Assembly (NCBI GenBank): GCA_902790135.1
Contig: CADAQM010000016.1
Location: 1 to 38,270, forward strand
DNA: 38,270 nucleotides
Direction of reading: 5' to 3'
Source of the DNA: an uncultured Coriobacteriaceae bacterium
GTDB taxonomy: Bacteria > Actinomycetota > Coriobacteriia > Coriobacteriales > Atopobiaceae
Shown here: one piece after another, positions 33,586 to 38,270 of the stretch
How the letters are laid out: each line of letters starts with the position of its first letter
How positions within the stretch are numbered: the first letter of the stretch is position 1
The notes under the pieces: generated by a model
Database searches by the model: none
The model's input: only the letters and a program-made list of their open reading frames with translations
Told to the model about the DNA's origin: nothing
Position numbers and translations under genes: made by a program

Positions 33586-34890
33586 ATGGGTTACGCGCTG
33601 GTGAATGGGCATGTGCTGGACGGAACGCTCGACGAGAACGGCCAGATGATCGTGCACGACGGCTGGGCGGTGATTGTGGAAGGCGAGCTCCTGACCGCAG
33701 TGGGGGAGCTCTCCACGGCCGACCTCTACGGTCACGAGGTCGTCGACCTCGCCGGTGCCTACGTGCTGCCTGGGCTCATCAACCTGCACGCGCATCTTCC
33801 AGCCACGGGCAAGCCGCCAAAGGCCAACGCCAAGCCGGTCGACTACAAACGACTCTTTGACACGCTCTCCAAGGTGCCGCCCGCGCTTGCCTACTTCATG
33901 AGCATGGAGAAGAGCTCGGCACGCAACCAGCTGCTCTCAGGCGTGACCACCCTGCGCACGGTCGGTGGCGTCATGGACCACGACGCGCGCATCCGCGACC
34001 AGGTCAATGCGGGTAAGGCTCTCGGCCCCCGCATGTTGGTGTGCAACACGGGCGTGAGCGTGCCTGGCGGTCACTTTGCCGGTTCGCTTGCCACGGAGGC
34101 GGCCTCGCCCGAGGAGGCAGCCGCCCACGTACGCCAGATTGCGGAGACCAACCCCGACTGGATCAAGCTCATGATTACTGGCGGCGTGATGGACGCGAGT
34201 GAGGAGGGCGAGCCCGGCGTTCTCCGCATGCCGCCCAAAGTTGTGCGTGCGGCTTGCGATCAGGCGCACAAGCTGGGCTTCAACGTGTGTGCGCATGTGG
34301 AGAGCCCCGAGGGCGTGCGCGTGGCCCTCGAGAACGGAGTGGACAGCATCGAGCATGGAGCCAGTCCTGACGAGGAGATTCTCGAGCTCTTCCGCTCGAA
34401 TGATTCTGTGGACGTCTGCACCATCAGCCCGGCGCTGCCCTATGCCATCATGTCCACGAGCGAGAGCCATGCGCCTGAGGCTGCCAAGGCCAACGGCAAG
34501 GTGGTGATGGATGGCATCATCGAGTGTGCCAAGGCCTGTTTGGCGGCTGGCATACCTGTCGGTCTGGGCACCGACAGTGGCTGTCCCTTCATCACGCACT
34601 ACGACATGTGGCGCGAGATCTATTACTTTGCCAAGTACTGCGAGGTGAGCCCCGCGTTCGCGCTGCATACGGCCACGATGGTCAACGCGCGGATCCTTGG
34701 GCTGGAGCGGGAGATCGGCAGCCTCGAGGCTGGCAAGTCCGCCGACCTCATCGTGTGTGAGGGCAACCCGCTGGACGACCTCACGCGTCTGCGCAGCCTG
34801 CGCTACGTGATGTGTCGTGGCCAACTGATCACTGATCCCAAACCCCGCAGGCAATCCAAGGTCGATCGCGCGCTGGACCGTTACCTCTAG
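33586..34890 (+). CDS. amidohydrolase-family protein (imidazolonepropionase/prolidase-like)
   Basis: This 434-residue amidohydrolase-superfamily TIM-barrel enzyme has the N-terminal beta-sandwich and the metal motif GLINLHAHLP (HxH). A conserved Lys occurs in WIKLMITGG. His ligands are in NVCAHVESPEG and DSIEHGASPD, and the Asp is in LGTDSGCPF. The sequence VSVPGGHFAG and the C-terminal GSLEAGKSADLIVCEGNPLDD are the usual closing segments. This resembles the imidazolonepropionase-like/Xaa-Pro dipeptidase-like group, which hydrolyses amide or cyclic amide substrates. The substrate is unknown. CAAGGAGG precedes the ATG. It is transcribed alone and converges on the CPBP remnant. Confidence 0.88.
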   Translation: MGYALVNGHVLDGTLDENGQMIVHDGWAVIVEGELLTAVGELSTADLYGHEVVDLAGAYVLPGLINLHAHLPATGKPPKANAKPVDYKRLFDTLSKVPPALAYFMSMEKSSARNQLLSGVTTLRTVGGVMDHDARIRDQVNAGKALGPRMLVCNTGVSVPGGHFAGSLATEAASPEEAAAHVRQIAETNPDWIKLMITGGVMDASEEGEPGVLRMPPKVVRAACDQAHKLGFNVCAHVESPEGVRVALENGVDSIEHGASPDEEILELFRSNDSVDVCTISPALPYAIMSTSESHAPEAAKANGKVVMDGIIECAKACLAAGIPVGLGTDSGCPFITHYDMWREIYYFAKYCEVSPAFALHTATMVNARILGLEREIGSLEAGKSADLIVCEGNPLDDLTRLRSLRYVMCRGQLITDPKPRRQSKVDRALDRYL

Positions 34891-34945
34891 AGCAACCAAA
34901 AGGATGAGGGCGAGCGGGACGTAGTCCCTTGTCCGTTTGTTACAG

Positions 34946-35262
34946 CTACGCTTTCGGCATTCCACGCATGAGCCAGAGGGAGTAGGCGAGCAGCGCGGCG
35001 AGCGCTGCCACGAAGACGAGAATCATGGGGATGCTTGCGCTTGTGGGCTGCGTCGCGAAGATCTGGTTGGAGAAGTCGATCGCTGTGTGCGCAAGGATGA
35101 CAGTCGCGATGTCGTCGCTCCTGAGGTAAATGGCGTCGAGGAACAGGCCGATGACGGTCGAATAGAGTGCTTGGACGAGCAGGCTGGGAAGGTCCATGCC
35201 CACTGCGTTGGTGAGGTGAATCGCACCAAAGACCAGGGCAGATGCGATGAGTACGCACCAGG
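34946..35262 (-). pseudogene. C-terminal half of a CPBP intramembrane metalloprotease
   Basis: The reading frame from about 35262 to the stop at 34946 gives membrane segments ending MRGMPKA. The sequence SALVFGAIHL holds the FGxxH motif, and VILAHTAIDFSNQ holds the HxxxD/N motif of CPBP (CAAX/bacteriocin-processing) proteases. The first motif (EExxxR) and the N-terminal helices are absent. At the 5' edge the frame changes abruptly into an ABC-exporter sequence. This is therefore a truncated remnant. The frame itself remains open after the junction and the end is normal. Confidence 0.75.
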
Positions 35263-35264
35263 TG

Positions 35265-35432
35265 CTCGAAGTCCACCGCGCCCTCGGTGACGACCAGCTC
35301 CGGCGCACCGGGCGCGTCCTCCACCAGGCGCGGCTCGTCCAGGATCTTGGTCATCTCGGCCGCGTCGCCCACGGCGCGGTTCATGCGCTGCATTATGGAG
35401 TTGATGTAGTTGAAGCGCATGCTCAGGTTGTC
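35265..35432 (-). pseudogene. fragment of an ABC exporter: end of the membrane domain plus linker
   Basis: The minus-strand frame gives RFNYINSIMQRMNRAVGDAA, then EMTKILDEPRLVE and APELVVTEGAVDFE. This is the end of the membrane domain and the linker before the ATPase domain of an MsbA-like ABC exporter. The ATPase domain is missing and the frame runs into the CPBP remnant. On the other side the match stops near 35432, beside a small palindrome TGTGTCTTCAGACACA (35435-35450). The motif APELVVxEGAVDFE is also the first part of the ABC domain at 37.3-38.07 kb, but several bases differ, so the two come from paralogues. Confidence 0.75.
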
Positions 35433-35450
35433 GGTGTGTCTTCAGACACA

Positions 35451-35763
35451 TGGGATTGAGGCTTCCGCGCGACGTTTGCGCAGGCAGACGAGCCGCTGCT
35501 TGAGGGTTCGAATTCATAGTCCACCAACAGTCCACCCGGACAGTCCACCAAGTTCGTGGCGGCACCCCACGAAATCGGCGAGCGGCAGGCCGCCCGGCGG
35601 GCATGTTGGTGGACTGCGTCACCCCACGAACCCAGCGCTGCACGGGACGAACCATGTGGACGGTGGTCGGTATGCCTAGGACAGACGCCCTCCGACGAGG
35701 CGGAGAACAGATTTCATGCCAGGTGGACTCCACCTGGCTGCCAGCATGCAGCCTCTCGATGCC
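35451..35763. other. gene-free stretch with short repeats near the rearrangement
   Basis: No gene can be supported in this stretch. It contains CAGTCCACC-type short repeats (35519-35560), an 11-bp inverted repeat GTCCACCAACA (35519-35529) / TGTTGGTGGAC (35604-35614), and the string CACCCCACGAA twice (near 35566 and 35625). These look like debris or the edge of a mobile segment between the ABC fragment and the acquired ATPase gene. Confidence 0.5.
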
Positions 35764-35792
35764 TTGCCCCAGCACAATGCGGAATCTATAAT
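35764..35792 (+). promoter_or_regulatory. promoter of the AAA-ATPase/DUF234 gene
   Basis: TTGCCC (35764-35769), a 17-bp spacer and a consensus TATAAT (35787-35792) form a strong promoter 45 bp before the start codon. An imperfect inverted repeat, GTTGTCAAG ... TTTGAACAAC, lies just downstream and could be an operator. Confidence 0.75.
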
Positions 35793-35837
35793 AGTTGTCA
35801 AGAAAACCTTTGTTTGAACAACCATTTTGGAGGCCTC

Positions 35838-37238
35838 ATGTTCGTAGGCAGGCAGGAAGAACTGAGGAGGCTGGAGGACGCCTACGGCACTGGCACGTTC
35901 CAGATGGCGGTTATCTACGGGCGGCGGCGTGTGGGCAAGACGACCCTCATCTCGGAGTTCTCGCGCGGCAAGCGGACGCTCTTCTTCACGGCGCTCGAGC
36001 AGGCGGACGCGGACAACCTCGCAGACTTCGCCCGTGCGCTGGCCGAGTTCTTCGGCCTGCCCGGGGGCATGCGCTTCGACAGCTGGCGAGACGCCTTCGA
36101 CTACCTCTGCGAGCGCGCAGAGCAGGAGCGCTTCGTCTTCGTGTTCGACGAGTTCCCCTACGCGGCGAAGCGCAACGGCTCGCTTCCGTCGCTCCTGCAG
36201 GTGTGCATCGACCACAGGCTGCAGGCGACGGGGGCCTTCGTCATCCTCTGCGGGTCCAACCAGGGCTTCATGGAGAGTGACGTCCTTGGTCGCAGAAGCC
36301 CCCTCTACGGGCGCAGGACCCTGCAGATGAGGCTTGGTCCCCTCGGGTACCGGGACGCTGCGCAGATGGTCCCCTGGGCCACGCCCGACGAGGCGTTCCG
36401 CATCTACGGCTGCGTGGGAGGGGTCCCGTACTACCTCGCCCAGGTGAGGGAGGGGAGGAGCCTGCGCGAGAACCTGCGCGAGCTCTACTTCGACCCGGCT
36501 GGCTTCCTCTACGGCGAGCCGGCCATGCTGCTGCGGCAGGAGCTCTCGGAGCCCGCCGCGTACAACTCGGTGCTCCGCGCCGTCGCGGGCGGCGCCACGC
36601 GGCCCAAGGAGATCGCCGAGAGGACCAGGATCGAGCGCAACTCCCTGGCGGGGTACCTCACCACCCTCGTGTCGTTCGGCATCCTCGAGCGGACGATACC
36701 CTTCGGCGAGAGCCCCGAGCGCAGCAAGCGCGGCATCTACCGCATCCGGGAGGCAGCGTTCGCCTTCTGGTACCGCTTCGTCATGCCGAGGGTTACGCAG
36801 GTCGAGGACGGCGCCGGCGCGCTTGCCCTCGCGGCCGTGAGCGAGGGGGACCTCGACGCCTACCTGGGCCTGCGCTTCGAGCGGGCCTGCCGCGAGTGGC
36901 TCCTTGCCCAGGCCATCGAGGGGAGGCTCCCCCTGCGAGTTGACGCCTTCGGCTCGTGGTGGGGTCCGGACCCCGACAGGCGCTCGACGACGGACATAGA
37001 CGTCGTGGCCGCCGACACCCAGGGCAGGAGGCTCCTGGTTGGCGAGTGCAAGTACCGCGAGTCGTTCGACGAGACCGAGGCGATGCGCGAGCTCGAGCGC
37101 CGCGCGTCCCTCGTCAGGGGCTACGAGCCCGAGTTATTCTACCTCTTCTCGAAGCACGCCCTGTCGAGCGGCACCATCAAGAAGGTCGAGGGCCTGCCCG
37201 AGTGGCACCTGGTCACCGTCGAGGACCTGTATCAGTAA
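35838..37238 (+). CDS. archaeal-type AAA/STAND ATPase with C-terminal DUF234 nuclease-like domain
   Basis: This 466-residue protein opens FVGRQEELRRLE, the classic start of the archaeal-type ATPases (PF01637-like). Walker A is YGRRRVGKTT (27-36), Walker B is FVFVFDEFP (Asp104, Glu105), and LCGSNQGFM follows. A winged-helix stretch (about 285-330, with GILERTIPFGESP) leads to the DUF234-type C-terminus. That part has a restriction-endonuclease-like core: DIDVVAAD (Asp386/388) then VGECKYRE (Glu403-x-Lys405). Members are widespread in anaerobes, often in variable regions; a role in defence or mobile-element biology is suspected but unproven. It is rich in AGG arginine codons, unlike its neighbours. 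ATG 35838 follows TTGGAGG. Confidence 0.87.
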   Translation: MFVGRQEELRRLEDAYGTGTFQMAVIYGRRRVGKTTLISEFSRGKRTLFFTALEQADADNLADFARALAEFFGLPGGMRFDSWRDAFDYLCERAEQERFVFVFDEFPYAAKRNGSLPSLLQVCIDHRLQATGAFVILCGSNQGFMESDVLGRRSPLYGRRTLQMRLGPLGYRDAAQMVPWATPDEAFRIYGCVGGVPYYLAQVREGRSLRENLRELYFDPAGFLYGEPAMLLRQELSEPAAYNSVLRAVAGGATRPKEIAERTRIERNSLAGYLTTLVSFGILERTIPFGESPERSKRGIYRIREAAFAFWYRFVMPRVTQVEDGAGALALAAVSEGDLDAYLGLRFERACREWLLAQAIEGRLPLRVDAFGSWWGPDPDRRSTTDIDVVAADTQGRRLLVGECKYRESFDETEAMRELERRASLVRGYEPELFYLFSKHALSSGTIKKVEGLPEWHLVTVEDLYQ

Positions 37239-37286
37239 AGCTGATTGTCACGGACAGAGGTCTGTTACGAGTCCCCTGCAGCCGAA

Positions 37287-38066
37287 CTACTCCGCCTCCA
37301 GAAACGCGCCGGTCTGGCGGTCCCAGAGTGACTCGTAGGTGCCGCCCGCGCGGCTGAGCTCGGCGTGGGTGCCGTCCTCCACGATCTGGCCCACCTCCAG
37401 CACCACGATGCGGTCGAGGGCCGCGACGGTGGAGAGGCGGTGGGCGACGACGATGCTCGTGCGCCCGCGCATGAGGTTCTCGAGGGCGCCCTGGACGAGC
37501 GCCTCGGACTCGGAGTCCAGCGCGCTCGTGGCCTCGTCGAGCACGAGTATCGGGCAGTCGGCCAGGATGGCGCGGGCGATGGCGACGCGCTGGCGCTGGC
37601 CGCCGGAGAGCTTGACGCCGCGCTCGCCGACCATGGTGTCGAGCCCCGCAGGCAGCCGGTCGATGAACTCGAGCGCGTTGGCGAGCCTCGCGGCCGCGTG
37701 GCGGATCTCATCGTCCGTGGCGTCGGGCCGGCCGTAGGCGATGTTCTCGCGGATGGACCGGTGGAATAGCAGCGCCTCCTGCGGCACGTAGGCCACCTGG
37801 CGGCGCAGGCTCTGCTTGGTGCAGCGGCTCACGTCCTGCCCGTCGACGTAGATGTGGCCCTCCTGCACGTCCGAGAGGCGCAGCAGCAGCTTGGTGAGGG
37901 TGGTCTTGCCCGACCCCGAGCGGCCCACCAGGCCCACGCGCTGGCCCGCAGGCACGGTGAGCGTGAGGTCGCGGAACACGTAGTCGCCCTCGGCCGCGTC
38001 GTCGTAGCGGAAGCGGATCCCCTCGAAGTCCACGGCGCCCTCGCTCACGACCAGCTCCGGTGCGTC
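37287..38066 (-). pseudogene. ABC exporter nucleotide-binding domain lacking its membrane domain
   Basis: The minus-strand frame carries a complete ABC ATPase domain: Walker A GRSGSGKTT, Q-loop YVPQEALLF, signature LSGGQRQR, Walker B ILVLDEATSALD and the switch His in VAHRLST. It ends normally with FLEAE. Such a domain in MsbA-like exporters follows a six-helix membrane part, but here the sequence starts at DAPELVVSEGAVDFE and a TGA lies just upstream at 38073-38075. No ribosome site precedes the possible GTG at 38048. I therefore call it a 5'-truncated remnant; use as a separate ATPase subunit is less likely. Confidence 0.75.
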
Positions 38067-38086
38067 CTTGACTCATCTTTAGGGGC

Positions 38087-38129
38087 AGGGGAGACTCCCC
38101 TTTGGGGCAAAAGGGTTGCACTCCTTTTG
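38087..38129. repeat. two adjacent hairpins at the edge of the ABC remnant
   Basis: AGGGGAG-A-CTCCCCT (38087-38101) is a 15-bp palindrome around a single base. CAAAAGG (38108-38114) pairs with CCTTTTG (38123-38129). They sit just past the breakpoint of the ABC gene and 124 bp before the LacI-type gene. Confidence 0.55.
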
Positions 38130-38210
38130 GCGGGGAAACACGTCCTCTCGCCGACATGCTCCCGCTTGAAAAAGAATTGCGTGCATACAGTGGACCTGTC
38201 ACTTGATTGG

Positions 38211-38232
38211 AAACGTTTACGATAACGTTTAC
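38211..38232 (+). promoter_or_regulatory. LacI-type operator repeats upstream of the regulator gene
   Basis: ACGTTTAC occurs twice (38213-38220 and 38225-38232), 12 bp apart. The first is part of the palindrome AAACGTTT (38211-38218), the typical core of LacI/CcpA-family operators. They lie about 20 bp before the start codon at 38253, which suggests autoregulation. Confidence 0.6.
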
Positions 38233-38252
38233 AGCCGTGATGGGAGCGCGCG

Positions 38253-38270
38253 ATGGCAACCATCCATGAC
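38253..38270 (+). CDS. LacI-family transcriptional regulator (first six codons, cut by window end)
   Basis: The only visible residues are MATIHD, the usual opening of LacI-family DNA-binding domains (MATIxDVAxxAGVS). A GGGAG ribosome site and LacI-type operator repeats lie just upstream. Almost the whole gene is outside the window, so the assignment rests on context. Confidence 0.5.

Noticed and set aside
35265..38066. A single ABC exporter gene split by insertion of the ATPase gene
   Set aside because: On the minus strand the ATPase domain lies upstream of the membrane-domain fragment, the reverse of what one interrupted gene would show, and the shared linker differs at several positions.
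38048..38073. A GTG start for a functional stand-alone ABC ATPase
   Set aside because: There is no ribosome site, homology continues upstream of the GTG, and a stop codon lies eight codons before the GTG, which fits truncation better.

Overview
The window looks like chromosomal DNA from a high-GC anaerobic actinobacterium. My best guess is the class Coriobacteriia (an Olsenella, Collinsella or Atopobium relative). The guess rests on the GC-rich actinobacterial codon use, PTS and phospho-beta-glucosidase type sugar genes, many host- or plant-glycan functions, and repeated short GTGACA...TGTCAC palindromes. No rRNA gene or other taxonomic marker is present, so this is inference. I saw no tRNA, rRNA, CRISPR array, intact insertion sequence or prophage.

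Positions 1-13.7 kb form a catabolic block centred on L-rhamnose. A truncated esterase (1-1179) is followed by an AraC-type regulator transcribed away from an orphan PTS IIB protein. Next come rhaB (rhamnulokinase), rhaD (rhamnulose-1-P aldolase) and, in place of a classical rhaA, an L-arabinose-isomerase-family enzyme. A reverse-strand unit follows: a LarA-type nickel-pincer epimerase, the two separate halves of a UxaA-type sugar-acid dehydratase, and a HAD phosphatase. Divergent from larA is a cytoplasmic GH78 alpha-L-rhamnosidase. The likely route is uptake of a rhamnoside, hydrolysis by GH78, then isomerase, RhaB and RhaD. The larA-uxaA unit probably feeds an aldonate into central metabolism.

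Positions 13.8-24 kb hold single genes and short units. They include a CGCAxxGCC-family cysteine-rich protein, a flavodoxin-SCP2-membrane fusion, a GH1 enzyme whose acid/base Glu is Gln, an MBL-fold hydrolase with an aldo/keto reductase, a YdcF-like protein, a YczE-like membrane protein, an amidohydrolase, a nitroreductase and a Cof-type HAD. Palindromic repeats lie in several of the gaps.

Positions 24-33.4 kb hold a RES-domain protein, the joined remnants of a PTS IIC gene and a second GH1 gene, an MgtA-type P-type ATPase with a long leader, an Eis-like acetyltransferase, an AEC-family transporter, a 72-bp perfect palindrome, a NUDIX protein with a DUF975/CmpB membrane protein, and a 35-residue membrane peptide.

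Positions 33.5-38.3 kb are an amidohydrolase followed by a rearranged zone. This zone contains a CPBP protease tail joined to an ABC-exporter fragment, a probably acquired AAA-ATPase/DUF234 nuclease-like gene with its own promoter, an ABC nucleotide-binding domain without its membrane half, and the start of a LacI-type regulator with operator-like repeats.
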